Part shown: positions 1-12,724 of the stretch, one piece after another | Numbering within the stretch: the first letter of the stretch is position 1 | How the letters are laid out: the number at the start of each line of letters is the position of its first letter | Source: Strobilurus pachycystidiatus | Taxonomy: Eukaryota > Basidiomycota > Agaricomycetes > Agaricales > Physalacriaceae | NCBI GenBank assembly: GCA_019915135.1 | Contig: JAHLMK010000009.1 | Location: 868,001-932,000, forward strand | Direction of reading: 5' to 3' | Length of the DNA stretch: 64,000 bases | Made by a program: the position numbers and the translations under genes | The notes under the pieces: model-generated | Told to the model about the DNA's origin: nothing | The model's input: the letters and a program-made list of their open reading frames with translations, nothing else | Databases searched by the model: none

Positions 1-936
1 GAAATGCGTTCCTTTCGTCCTCCTCTCTGACTCCCTGACGAAAACTATGCCTGAACAAGACATCGCGGACATCCCGACACGAACCCAGAGCGGCCTGGAG
101 AGTGTGCAGAGGGCGAGGAAAGGCACCAAAGATACAACGAGAAACAGTCCATGCAGGTGCGTACGCGCGCTCTCTTCGCAATCTATTGACTCATATAGCC
201 CACAGCCTCTCATCTGCACATACGGACAAATTACAGACCAGAGACGAGTACACCTTGCCCTGTCCGACACCTGTCAGCGTTGCCGGCGCAAGCACAGGTC
301 ATCAACCCTTTCCGTGTAACTTGACACGCGCCATCTCCCAATTCATCTCTCGCATAAATCGCTCGTCTCATATGGTCCGGATGTCCATCACCCTTTTCGA
401 GCACATCCAAGGCTTGTGTCAAGCGAAGGACCGGCAAAAAAAATCGCTTTCACCCTACAAAAGCGCTAGGATAGCCAGAGGCGCGTGTTGCTTCAAGGTC
501 GAGTTTACCGTTGGTCATCCGAGTACGCGCATGTGTTCCTAGGGTGAGCATAGGCATTGCATTTTCCTGTCTCTCTGACTCCACATTTGAAGCAGTGCAC
601 TCGCAAGCATGTGGATCCGTCATTGTTAGAAATCTAGGCGCTCAAGTCGAGGATGATTCCCGACCAAAGCCTCCTTCTGTCTTTCCCAGTGCGGCTGCAA
701 CTCTCGGAGACTGGCTGCCAGGCCGGCTTGGTGCTTTGCGCCACGGTCAATGAACCAGCCATTAACGGATCCGCGAGTTTGATACCGGAACAGTTGGAAA
801 CTTCGGCCCTGACTGCATGTGACGGCTGCACCGCTTTGGGCTTGAAAGGATATCTGTCACTGTCAGTCATTCTGGCCCCCTGTCAGGCATCCTATATTAT
901 ACAGTCGCTCGGCGGACTCTTTAGAACACCACCACC
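1..936. other. Left-edge non-coding stretch, 5' region of the sacsin-like gene
   Basis: No recognisable protein-coding exon was found on either strand. The short open frames here lack domain signatures and overlap one another. The last 100-200 bases probably hold the promoter and 5' UTR of the gene starting at 937. The base before the start context is ACCACC, a good match to a eukaryotic initiation context. The stretch could also contain the tail of a gene lying outside the window, which I cannot exclude. Confidence 0.5.
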
Positions 937-3900
937 ATGGTCGAATCGTTCGGCGAGTATGCCTCGCCAACAGACACCATTGCCGCCATCCTCGGCACCT
1001 ATCCATTCTCCATCGGTCTCTTTCGTGAACTGATACAGAACTCAGACGATGCGAAGGCTTCAAAGCAGGTGCGTACCGTCCGTCCTTGCCTTCAGACATG
1101 CTGTTAACCCGTGATGCACCAGGTCTTCGTCTTGGACTCACGAACCCACCCGACAAGCTCCTTATTTCACGTAAACCTGGCCGATGCCCAGGGTCCGTCA
1201 TTGCTCGCGTTCAACGACGCGTCGTTCTTTCAAGAGGATTGGGAGGCCCTCCAGAGCATTCATCGATCGTCGAAGAAGACAGATACCTCGAAGATCGGAA
1301 AGTATGGAATCGGGTTTAGGTCATGCTATCATGTATGCGGCCTACCTCTACAGCATCTGTTCGGTCTGATCATTCCGACAGGTAACAGACAACCCTCAAA
1401 TTCTCTCAGCATCCTCTCTGGCCATATTGGATCCCCAACACACATTTTCAGAGTCCGGAGGTGCCAAGTTCGATGTCCAGGACTATCCCGACCATCACGT
1501 TGCTTTTGATTTCTTCCCATCGGCCGGGTCGGTCATACGCCTACCACTACGGCGCGAGGCGTCAACCATCAGCAAGCAAGTGGTTACTCCCCAGGAGGTC
1601 CGGACCTTGTTTGCGGACTTTATCCGGGAAGAGCTACATCTCACTTTGTTGTTTCTGAAACACGTCAAGAGGATAGAGGTATGGGAGATTGAGGAGTCGG
1701 GGAGACGCGTGTGCCTCACCGGCGCGTCGATATCGAAAGACACGCCGTCCCAGTCGTCTTTCGTCGCACAAGTCGATATCGACGCGACTTCTTCGCAACG
1801 CTGGCGAATTGTACAATCGTCGTTCTCTCAGGAGGAATCCGCTCAATCGATGTCTCGGCGGCTCGGACGCGACGTTCGGTCACTGCTCGACAAGCACAAG
1901 CTCTTCCCCAATCTGGCCATCGCCGTGCCATTGGACGTACAAGAGGAGACGGCTGGTCGTCTGTTTACGTTCCTCCCACTACCCATCAAGACTGGATTTC
2001 CGTGCCATGTCCATGGCCTATTTGCGCTCACCCAATCCAGGCAGAACCTCTCCAATAAGAGTGAAGTTGGTGTCGTGCGCGGAAGCGATGACAGGTATTT
2101 GGCCACGACCAATCTGTCCGATAACATATGACTAACGCCTTTCTGCCAGCGTTCTCATCGAATGGAACCAAATGCTCTTCGAGGAATACCTTCCAAGGAC
2201 TTGGGCGGCCCTGTTACCCATTCTTATCACGGCGGATAACTTCAGTGGCCCGAAGCTCTTCAGCGTCTGGCCTCCACGTCAATTACACGCGGATACGGGC
2301 GACAGTCTGTACTGGAAAGACCTCCCCAACCATACACTCTCTGTCATCGTCACATCGCAGACACCAGTGTGGCCTCTCATATGTCCAAGCTCGTCCAGCT
2401 CTTCTAGATTCCGCACACTCCACTATGGACGTATAGCCTCACATGGTATCGATACTAAGGCGCTACAGGCTATGGCCGATGCGGGACTTGCCATCATCCA
2501 GCCGCCTGAGTACATTCAGGAGATGTTGAACACGATGGACGTGATGTATCTGGCTCTGGCTCCGAAAACGGCGCACATGGAGCTTTTGGTAAGAAGCTTC
2601 ATATTGGTCGCCTTTCTGATACTGATCGACTCGTGCATCCGCAGAATTACACAACAGCGCTCGAGAGTTTGCTCTATCCACACCGCTTAGCTATCTTGGA
2701 ATACCTATTATCCACCGGCGACCTGGAGTGCATAGTTGACCTCCCGCTCGTTCCTCTAGTCAACGGCACGTTTACTGCTCTGAAGAAGCCAGATGCCATT
2801 GGGGACCGACACACTTTCCTACATGGGCAGACCCTCGACCTGTTCGGGCAGTTCGACGGGACCGCTATCTCCTTGAAGAGTCTGAGTGCGGCTGTATGCG
2901 ATCTGTTTATCGAGAAGGGACCGCAGGTGCTCAATGTGAACCCTTTACTCCCATGGCGACTCGTGGAGTACCTTCGTTCATCGCCATTTGGGCTAGACTT
3001 TTCCATGAATCGCCACATGACATCGGTGAACGAGGTCACAATATTGTGGCTGGCGAAGTTCTGGGTGTGGGTGGGCAAGTGGGATGGAGGACTGAAGGAC
3101 ATCTTCCTCTCAATGGTCGGCGGCTTCTTCCTCTTGCCTTCTCAGACGACGCGTTTGCTCTCTCCGGAGGAAGGGATCTTCGTGGACAAGGACATCGATC
3201 CCCTCATCGTTCCGACACTGCAACAGCTCGGTATATCTTTCGTTCATCCAATATTCAGCCAGGCCGCCAGAGACGTCGTCTTAAAGATTCCTGGCGCAAT
3301 AAGAACGCCGGGACAGGACATTCACGTCCTTCTTGACCAGCTCCACATTCCTTCCGATATATGTCTCGATAACTCACGTGCCGGCGTGCTATTGAGCTTC
3401 GTCGTTCAAGCTATTCTGGACTTCTGTCGTGTCAAGCCCTTAGACGAGAAGCAGCAGCGTGCCTTGAGATCCTTACCCATCTTCCCTACCCTACTTCCGT
3501 CTCCAAATGTCATCAAACCTGAGAAGACATCCTCGCGCCTTTTCTCGGGCTTTCACAATAAAGCGTCGAAGACCAATACTATCAGGACTGTCGGTCCAAT
3601 CCCTGCCACGAACGTCGTCTATGGCGTAACCGCAACAACATCCTCTCTCCTACCTCTCGCTCATAACCTCACATTCCTCGATGGTGCGAACATTGACCTC
3701 GCCATCCTATCCCATCTCCAACCGGACAACAACGTTCCTCTCTCCGAGGTCGACATCGTCGGGCTATCCCTAGAGCACTTTGCCGAACAGTCGAAGTTCC
3801 TCCTGACCGCGTTTATGGAATACATGGTCCAGCACCGCGAGAGCCTTCCGCCCCGTCTTTTGAAGATTCTCCAGAAAGTCAAATTCATCCCTGTTATGGA

Positions 3901-6900
3901 CGGGAGCTTGCAGTCGGCTGAGCATGTTATCGATCCGGCGTCGCCGTTGACGACGCTCTATACTGATAGCGGTGACCGTGTACCTCGGTCGTTATCCAGA
4001 AGCGAGGACGTGGCGTTCATACTCAAGCAGCTGAGGATCTTGGGCATCCTTCGGGGGACATTGACCACCGAGATCGTATATGAGCGCATTCAGCACATTT
4101 CAGACATTAGGGAGACCAATCCCGCCAATTCTAAGGCGTTGGCTATCAGGCTCATCGACTTGCTATACTCATCGGGCTTTGATGCGACTCAGTTGGAGAT
4201 ATCTGTTGACGCCAAGTGGATCCCGACAAACCGCGGCATGTTGGGGCACGAAGAGTGCTTGGATCGTGGTCTCCATCGACCAGAGCTCTTCGACGAAGTC
4301 TTTCCCCTTGTTGATGATGCTGTCAACGTCTCTCCGACACTCCGAAAGGCGCTGGGCTGGGACAAGCCTATCTCGATGGCGACCCTAATGCAGCAGCTGA
4401 AGATAGTCATCACGCAGCAGAAACAGGAGATCAAGTATCGGAAGATGCGCATCATCATCAAGGTGCTGAGTCAACGGGATCTCACCGAGGACGATCTCTT
4501 GACGCTGAGGAGCATAACGTCGGACGGGCCATGGATTCCTGTGTCGCAGCACCATATGTCTTCGACTAGCCATTCAGTGTTCTACCTTCCTATTCCGTTG
4601 CCTGGGTTCTTCGAGATTCCGCTTCCTTTATCCGACCGTCCTGAAATTCGGAGCTTCTTGGAGAAGATGGGCTGCACAGAAAGGTACGACTTGAACAACT
4701 TCATGTTCTGCTCGAGCTGATTGATGAACACAGGCCCGGCACGGATATCTTGATTGCTGAGCTGCAAAAGCTTTCTCAAACGCCACCAAGTAACGAGAAA
4801 TTACAAGCTGTTCGTGGTCCACACATCTTATATAGCACCTTATTAATATGTACTACAGGCCCTGATGGTGCTCAAAGCCCTCCCTTTGAACCTCACGGAC
4901 GAAGAGCGCGCCGAAATACTTGTACCGGATATGTATTGCAACCTTCGCCCCGCCAAGGACGTCTTCTTCAACGACATCGGCGAACGCGCTTACCTCGAAG
5001 CAGGGGACCTTACGCTGGCCCATCCTCGTCTCGACGAACACACCGCCAAGCGTCTCCATCTCAGCCGGCTGGGGCTGAAGTTCCTCCACCTGAAGAACCC
5101 AGGTCTGGACATGGGCGAGAAATTGACGACGACGATTCGCAATGTCCTCAAGCAGTATACAGAACAACAGACACTCACTGAGTTCCTGGCGAATGCATCA
5201 GATGCTGGCGCATCGAACTTCAAGATACTTGTGGACGACCGGCAGGCGCCCACTGAGCAGCTACTGACACCGGCAATGGCGCCATTTCAGCGGTGTCCGT
5301 CATTGGTCATCTTCAACGATAGTGTATTTACGCAGAAGGATTTTGATGGTATATGCCGGACCGGCGTCGGTGGGAAGGAAGGGAGGACGAACACCATCGG
5401 TCAGTTTGGACTGGGTGCGCTGTCCATGTTTCATTTCACGGAGGTGAGCTGCTCCGCCCTTGTCCATGAACTCTGTCGAATTTCTTCGATAGCTTGCCAT
5501 GATTGTATCTGGTGATAAGGTTTTGTTTCTCGATCCGTCGAAAACACACTTGCCCTTGGACGATTGGGCATCTCTTCTGTTACCACTACAGCAGATGCAA
5601 AGGTGAGCGTGGTATTTGCCGTTCGTTTATGGTTTTTATTTATTTAACCGTAATCAGGCTGTATCCCGACCATCTTGCGACGCTTGATGGCCTGTTTGAC
5701 TTCAAGCTCTCGTCTACGGAGAATTACAATGCTGTGAGTTTCTTATTATAATTATTCTGACGAGCAAATCTCACGAAGCCGTAGACCCTCTTTCGACTGC
5801 CGTTGCGCAATGAGCTACATATCAACGAAAGCTCCATTCTGAGTACCGTCCGCGATTCGGAATACGTCCGAGATCATATAGGTTGGTCGTTATCATCTAC
5901 TCATCAGTGGGATATTCCTGAACCACGTTGTTCAGTGCGGCCCTATTGGAGACCAGCTCAGCAGTCACTGCTTTTCTCGAAGATTGCCAGCATCTCTACA
6001 TTCTATCGAACGGCTTCAGGTCGCATCATCCGAGGTTGGTCGTTGATAGTCGACAGAGATGCTGTCGTTCGCGACGGTGAACTTGCAGAGCATACTCTGC
6101 GTGTTACAGGATACCTGGCGGCCGATGCGAAACCAGCCCAGGATGTATACAAGATCGTCATGTCTACGCGCCCCATCTCATCATTGCCTGATGAATTCAC
6201 ATCTCTCATGGAGCCACATCGCTTGAGGTCACCTATCGTTGCGGGCTTTGCCGCCCGAACTACGGCTCTAAAGTGGCAAGGCGGTCACAATCTATTCTCG
6301 ACCTTGCCTCTACCGATGACAACGACACTGCCTGTCCACCTCACTGCGTCTTTCATTCTCACACCCGATCGTCGACACATTCGCTTCGACGACTATGACA
6401 ATCTGGAGTCAAAGTACAACAGATGGTTGCTTTCTGTCGTTGCTCCGCCCCTCTACTTGTACCTTCTTCAAACACTCCACCGTGAACTAGGACGAAATGA
6501 CATCTGGTGGCCAGGCAACACGACTCAACAAGATAATGTCACCAGAGTCCTTGTGGACACTTTCTATAGCGAGACCCTTATTCACAGTCAACGGGAGGTC
6601 TGCGTCAGTCACTTCCAACCCAGTGTCCAGATGAGGCCATGCGACGCTGTCATGCTTGGAACAGAGCCCGAAAATGTCACGGAGGTACTCAAACTCTTGC
6701 GTATCTCTCGCTACGTATATATCTCTCCAATCGTTCGAGAACGTTGCGTTGGCTCAATGGTGACGCTCAACCAAAGCGTTTTGAAGGAGGATCTCTCGCT
6801 GTATGCCTTCCGCCTCATCTCCCTTTACGAGAAGGGCGATATCACTCTCGATCACATCCAATCCATTGTTCAATACCTGCAGAAAGACATCACTCTAGAC

Positions 6901-9767
6901 ATCCTATACCTGCCACTGGTCCCCCTCGCCAGTGGCACGCTTGCACCTTTGCACCCCGATACGTACAAGACCAAGTTTTTTGTTTGGAAGCCGTCCTCAT
7001 CCGACAACCAGTTATGGAATGCGAAAGACTTGGTTCATCCGAAATTCGATGCCAGCGCCCTTCTGGACAAGTCTTACAATGTCCTCAAGCTGCCAGGGCC
7101 CCACGTGGAATACCTCCTCGATTCCGTCATCCCACAATGCTCGTCATTTATCTCCCCACGCCCCAGGCACGACGAGTGGATGCGCAAATTCTGGGCAGAG
7201 TACAACGGACTTGGCCTGGATCCCGATCTCGTTGCCTCGCGATATCCCTTGATCCCCACAACGAAGGAAGGTCACTACGTCTCCATCGAAGCTTGCCGCT
7301 CTAGCAATACCGTCATCCTTGTTAGCCCAGATGAACCTCTCTGGCTGGGCTCGTGTCTTAACCAGCTGGGTGCCTCGATTGTGCGCCGAGACGACCCTCG
7401 TTTGCCGCTTGTGGTCACGAACACTCTCCAGGGCCTTCCCACGTTCAAGTTTGATGTTCTTCTGAACTACCTCTCTGACCTCGATCTCAAATCCCGATTC
7501 TCCGCCATAGATAGAGACCTGCAATCGCAGTTCGCGACTTGGTGCCAAAGCGAGATAACCCACACATCGCCAGACCTGCTTCCCATTGCGGAGAGGCTCC
7601 CAATCTGGGAGACCACTCCGTCCAGCTCGACCCCTTCCTCGTCTTTGCCTACTTTTCTGCCGGCTACGGAGGTTAACATGCTGCCTTATAACTTCCCTCC
7701 TGATGTCGTGTCTTCGTTTGCTAAACGACCGACCGTGGGGTTCTCTGTGGGGCTTCGTCATCTGGGAGTAATACCCAAGGCGTTGGGGGACATTTGGGAC
7801 GAAATGGAGCTACCGACATTCCTCCCTCCAAGCGATTCCTCGTCATATAAGCGCCTGGTCGCGGCTCTCATTAGTGAACCAACGTTTGCAAGAGGGAAGA
7901 TTCCAGTGCCCAATGGTCACCGGCGTCTCGTCGAGTCTGATACACTCTACGGACGGGAGCCTCTTTTCCTCGCTGCCTTTGGAGCTTCGTCATTGGAACA
8001 TTTCCTGTTAGAGGAGTTCGTTGACTTAGAAGCGCGCCTAGTGAACTTTGGCCTCAAAGCACCCAACACCTTGGATCTCGACACCTTCACCCTTTGCGCC
8101 ACCTCCATTCACGAGGACGTGTCGAGCTCGGATCGGCAACAGAGAGCGAGACTTGTGTTTCGAGCGTACTCCGAGGACCTTCCTTTGCGGCTGGCCAGCG
8201 ATGAGGGATCATGGGCGCAACTTGACCGTCTACGTTTCATACCCCGTGAGCCTATCAGACAACGTGCAATGCGAATTGAGGAGTATTCCCCCTACACCAA
8301 GCCTCTTCCGACAGTGGTGTCCCCATCCGAAGTGCTACTGCCTGAGTATGAGGGAATTGCTTGGACACAGCGAGCCGTACTTTCGGAACGACCGGCAGAC
8401 CGTGTCTGCATCGCGAATCCTTCGCTCGGGAAACCGACAACAAATGAAGTGGTACGTTGATGTCTCATTCATCACACATCAGGATCCCCTTGAATTGACA
8501 GAACCTAGATCGCCCATCTTCGCGTCCTAGCTCTGGAGGTTGCGAGAGACCACAGAGGGAGTGGACATGTCCTCGCCGATCTCACAGCCGTGTACAAATG
8601 GCTTGACGAGCACCAGGACGAAGTCGGCGACGAACTCATCATGCTGCACCAAGAACGTCTGTTCCTCAACGTCGCCGACCCCTCTGTGGACGTGTGGATA
8701 TGGAACTGCGCCGACGAGATGTTCCTCAACATCGTGGACAACGGGGACCTCAAAGCCGTCCGTCCGTTTCTCCTACCCTTCAAGGACCTGTTATACGTCT
8801 CTGGCGTAGAGGAGATCATGGTACGTATGAGCAGAAAACTTTCTACCTTCCCTAATTTCAGGATATCTGCAGAACCCTCCCGCCCCGACTGCGGTGTTCT
8901 CTTCTGTGGAAGCGCAGTTTGCGAGACTCAAGAAAGGGTACAACGATATGAGGATGGCGGGGCAGTTGACCGATGTGGTATTCTTGAGCGAGGATGAGGG
9001 GCGATTCCCCGCGCATCGCTCGTTCTTGGCGCCTATGAGCGAGTATCTGAATGATCTGTTTTGCGGGGATTTCACCGAGGCGGGTCCTGCGTCCGCGGAG
9101 GAACCCATAGAGGTTGTAGTGGATTATCCGGCTGCTTGTGTCCAGATCGTCATGGGTGTGTGCTTCCTTCCTCTTCGCCTGAAAACCAGAGAAATATTGA
9201 TCATTGCCATTCGTTCACGTCTAGATTTCATCTACACAAGCGCCCCGCCCGATTTTGGTGAACTAGGCCTGTCGGTGCTGTTGGACATCCTGGACCTCTC
9301 GGCGTATTGGGGCTTCGCCGAGCTCAACGATGTCACCCAGACCAAGATCATTGTAGGCAACTTCATCAACCCCATCACCTACGGCGATAGTAAGTCTTCT
9401 TTTCGTCTCTGCCATCTTCAGTGTTGATTGTGTTCGTGTTCGTCTCTCAGTCCTGCAGCGCGCGACGGTCCTCGACGCTAAATTCCTACTGGACGCATGC
9501 GAGTACTACGAGCGCGAGAACCGGGACGCCATCGAGAGGCTCAAGGGTGGGACAAGGCAGCCGAGGAAGAATCCGAGGAATATACCAAGGAAGACGAAGA
9601 GTATTTGGCTTGGGCCTGTTTCTGGGGATGCGTCTAGCCCGCCGGGGATGAATGCAAGGACGAGGAGGTCGTCGGGTGTGAGAAGGATGATGAATCGCAT
9701 CTCCACGAGCTTCGCGCGGAGGGCAAGGCCGACGAGTAATGTTCCTGTGTCTACGACGAACAGTTAG
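937..9767 (+). CDS. Sacsin-like giant protein: two HSP90-type ATPase modules plus a C-terminal BTB/POZ domain
   Basis: Fourteen exons: 937-1068, 1123-1332, 1382-2094, 2150-2588, 2645-4683, 4734-4809, 4859-5443, 5493-5602, 5658-5733, 5785-8451, 8509-8820, 8873-9155, 9225-9389, 9451-9767. They sum to exactly 2,707 codons plus TAG. Residues about 29-130 are a GHKL/HSP90-like ATPase with ELIQNSDDA (ATP-site Glu/Asn/Asp) and the glycine motif KYGIGF. A second module starts near residue 1310 with TEFLANASDAG and the glycine motif GQFGLGAL. Each is followed by a long sacsin-repeat-like region. Residues about 2475-2600 form a BTB/POZ fold (LTDVVFLSEDE, then FPAHRSFLAP), followed by a basic tail. In animals sacsin is a large chaperone-like protein; BTB domains often dock substrates to CUL3 ubiquitin ligases. 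A chaperone or quality-control role is therefore inferred. The exon 10/11 region uses short introns typical of the window. The family assignment is strong but the function is unproven. Confidence 0.88.
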
Positions 9768-10368
9768 TTATGGACGTTGAATGTAGATGTATAGTTATTG
9801 CATGTATGATGGACATTCGCATCATGATCTTGTTTGTATTTTCAACACTTACTGCCCAGCGCGAAGTATCATTTTCCTGTACTGGTGGTGGTGTTGGTGG
9901 TGCACAGCTCTGGTCGTGTATCAAGAACAATATACAGGCGAGATACTCCGAAAAGTCCTCGCCGAAGGAATCTGAGACGTTGAGGCACTTGGATTGAAAG
10001 GTTTGTAAGTATACCTGCAAAATCCGAATCCTTTGTGGTCGATTTAGCAAAGCTGGATGTTCTGCGTCGCAGATCTCCAGCTTCCACCGATACCGCTGAA
10101 CAGTAGGTCAGTTGCCAAGAGCAAGATCGTGCAACAATTCTGGTACAGTTTTACCTCACACAAACAACAAACTGACCCAGTTCAAGCTGAACAACAGACA
10201 AAGAACCCGATTATCATCACATTGGTGTATGGATCGATTGTAAGACAAAAAGCGGAATAAAGTAAATCGTCTGGCGATTGGTGCCGGCATTGGGACAGAA
10301 AGGGTTGAAATCCCGTCACCCGTGGCGGGAGGGAGGGCGCAGTCGTGAAGTATAAGTATAAGGTATAT
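9768..10368. other. Convergent intergenic region
   Basis: This lies between the stop of the sacsin-like gene (+) and the stop of the secreted-protein gene (-). It must hold both 3' UTRs and terminators. I see no further exon with family resemblance. Confidence 0.5.
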
Positions 10369-11215
10369 CTAGCAATCGTCCGAGTCAGACTCATCGATAA
10401 CAGTGGTGGTATCGTCCTCTGCGTAAGAATCCGAGTAGAGGAGCCAGTCGGCAAAGTTGCGGTATGGGATGTCGTCTCCATCGACGGCGGCCCACTCTTT
10501 GATGGGCGCCCAGTAGTAGTCTACGACGTCAGTGGCGTTGCTGTGGAGTTTGGTAAGGACGAGTGCATGGAGAGGGGAGATGGGACGCACGAAGGCCAGA
10601 ATGGGGAGCTTATGTTGACGAGAGAGTCGTAGTAAAAGTCGGTGAAGTTTTGCTGCGTTATCGCGCACCCACCCTCGGCCCAAGCACAGTCGCCTACGAT
10701 ACCGGCGTAAATCTGGTGTGGCGGTGAATACACAAGCCAGGGGCGACAGACAAAAACGTACGTTGTAGTCGAGGTAGGTGGCGTTGGCCCCGGTGACGAC
10801 AGCAGAGTTTTGACATTGGGCAAGGGCGAGGAGGTTGCGGGTCTGGGCAACTGTGAGTGGACCCAACTCCCGGACAATCACAATCCACGTACGCCATCGC
10901 AGGTCGCCGCAGCAACGCAGCTCTGTTCGGCCCAGATGTCAGTGGTGGCGTTCACTGCTTCGAGACAGCTGTAGATCTGTTCCAAGTCAGCACTGGGCGA
11001 GCAAAAAAGACGGTGGTGGCACGGACAAGCTCCACGCATGCTGGCGAGTAGATGGTGTAGTCGCCGAGCGCGCGAACCGCGGCTTTGCATGCTTTGCCCG
11101 TCTGCTCCTCGCGAGCTTTCACAGCCGCAGCGACGTTCGTATGGGACCGAGACGGGGTGTGGGCAGCGAGCGCCGCACTGGCGAAGACGGCGAGAGAGGC
11201 AACGCAGAATTTCAT
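10369..11215 (-). CDS. Secreted cysteine-containing protein of unknown function
   Basis: ATG at 11215 gives a clear signal peptide (MKFCVASLAVFASAALA). Proposed exons on the minus strand are 11027-11215, about 10889/10893-10976, 10762-10850, 10591-10712 and 10369-10540, separated by introns of about 40-50 nt. The mature protein is about 200 residues, with roughly eight cysteines, several N-glycosylation sequons (NATT, NATY, NISS, NATD) and an acidic C-terminus ending DESDSDDC. The junction near 10889 is uncertain: the GTACGT donor leaves the frame one base short, whereas a GTGGAT donor four bases downstream restores it. I do not recognise the family. It resembles the small secreted proteins common in agaricomycetes. 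A TATA-like element lies about 110 bases upstream. Confidence 0.65.
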
Positions 11216-11321
11216 GGCGGAGGGCGGAGGAAGGAATGTAAGGGAGTGTAAGGAATGTGGGTGCTTTGTTCAACGAAAAACGAGTCGTGGTAGCAAGCGT
11301 TTCAGCAGCGCCGGCCCCAGT

Positions 11322-11331
11322 CTTTATATCA
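11322..11331 (-). promoter_or_regulatory. TATA-like element upstream of the secreted-protein gene
   Basis: The minus strand reads GATATAAAGA about 110 bases upstream of the ATG at 11215. This spacing fits a highly expressed secreted-protein gene, and a similar TATATAA element sits about the same distance upstream of both hydrophobin genes. Inferred from position and sequence only. Confidence 0.35.
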
Positions 11332-11877
11332 GCTCGGCGTCCGGATCAGACGCGGGCGGCCAAGCCCGTCGTGGCTTGATGCCAACCCTGACGTTGCCAA
11401 GAATGCAAAAGGTTCGAGAATTACAGTCAAAGTTTCAACTTGAGCATCGTACAGCGTTGACGAAGGTTCTGCTCGGCGGTCACTCTCTCCGTGGTATACA
11501 TGGCCAGCAGCAGGTTTAGTCAAGCTTTCATAGATGTCGACTAGACCGCTCTAAAGACTCCAGAGCATATGCTCATTGTGTCGCTCTCCAGGCTAGTGTC
11601 GCGGAACGGGCCATTTTCTGGGTGGCAGTAGATGATAGTAAGATGGAGAGTTGTTCAGTCGTGATCGGTGCACGACGTTACGTGAAACCTATCGCCGCCC
11701 TCTGAAGTACAGATTCTGCGCTCTGAAGTTGCTCCCGTCGAGGCTACCGTCATGGTTGATGTTCAAGGGCAGCACATCGTTTTAGAGAAAACCCATTTCC
11801 ATTGCTTGACACGCATCCCAGACGTGCATACAATCTCCAGACGAAAAACTAAAAACTAGAGAACCACTCCATTCCCT
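11332..11877. other. Intergenic stretch without recognised gene
   Basis: This is the sequence between the promoter of the gene starting at 11215 and the 3' end of the gene ending at 11878. No ORF with domain features was seen. Confidence 0.4.
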
Positions 11878-12724
11878 CTACAGCTGAGTCGACAACGCCG
11901 TGACCGCGGCGATCTCAGCCGCTGACGCTCCAACGGCGTTCTGGAAAAAAGTTAGAGTCATTACCGTGCTGCTACATGCACACGCACCTTGGTGACCTTC
12001 CCGAGCTGGTGCTCAACCGTATCAGCAATACCAAGCGTCTGCCCCAGCGCAGTTTTCACACGCGCGATCTGGAACTGGAGGAAGAACTTCGGTCCCTTGA
12101 GCTTGGCGAGGAGGACGGAGGAGTTGGGTTGGGACTGTATCACAGCCCAAAAGTTAACTATGGCTCAGCTATGAGCGAAGGGCACTCACACGAACACCAG
12201 CCTCGAGCGCCAGGTAGTCATTTAGCTGGTTCTGCAGCGTAGCAAGATCAGCCGTCGCCGGGTCGGTCGGTGTAGCGAAGGTTTGTCTGCGATGTAGAAA
12301 CAATCAGCGTAAAAGGTAGGGAGAGGAGGAAAGGAGGGACGTACAAAGCGAATCCAAGAGGCGACAAGCTGGACTGCTGGAAGTCGATGGTGCTGTACGC
12401 GATGCAGCCGGAGGTGATGTCGGGTACGCCTGGGGCGACTTCCACCTAAGAGGACCGTAGCCTCAGAATTGTGCGGGAACGTGAAAGTGAATCGAGTACT
12501 CACAGATGTATCACAAGTCACACTAGAGAGCGCGGCGAGGCCACTTGCAACTTCCGCGGCAAGCGGGACGCTCCCGGTGACGAAGCATGGGTTGGCGCGT
12601 CTCTGCAGGGGCGCTATATGCACAGATATGAACGGGGAGGACACGAAGATGTCAGCGCGTACGCACCAGAAAGGACACCAGAAACCACAGCGCTAGCGGC
12701 GAGGAGGACGGAGAATGCGAACAT
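11878..12724 (-). CDS. Small secreted protein, agaricomycete family of unknown function
   Basis: Six exons (12667-12724, 12504-12613, 12345-12445, 12190-12286, 11988-12134, 11878-11940) join in frame to 191 residues plus stop. A signal peptide (MFAFSVLLAASAVVSGVLS) is followed by a KEX2-like dibasic site (LQRRA). The mature part has a few cysteines (NPCFVTG, VTCDTS, SGCIAY) and a helical C-terminal half with KLKGPKFFLQFQIARV. I recall similar predicted secreted proteins from other mushroom genomes, but there is no named Pfam function I can assign. The gene has five introns in under 850 bases. It lies just upstream of another secreted-protein gene in the same orientation, though the two share no visible sequence similarity. 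Confidence 0.8.

Noticed and set aside
653..1033. Long plus-strand frame overlapping the start of the sacsin-like gene
   Set aside because: It is out of frame with the conserved ELIQNSDDA exon and starts at a codon in a region without domain support.
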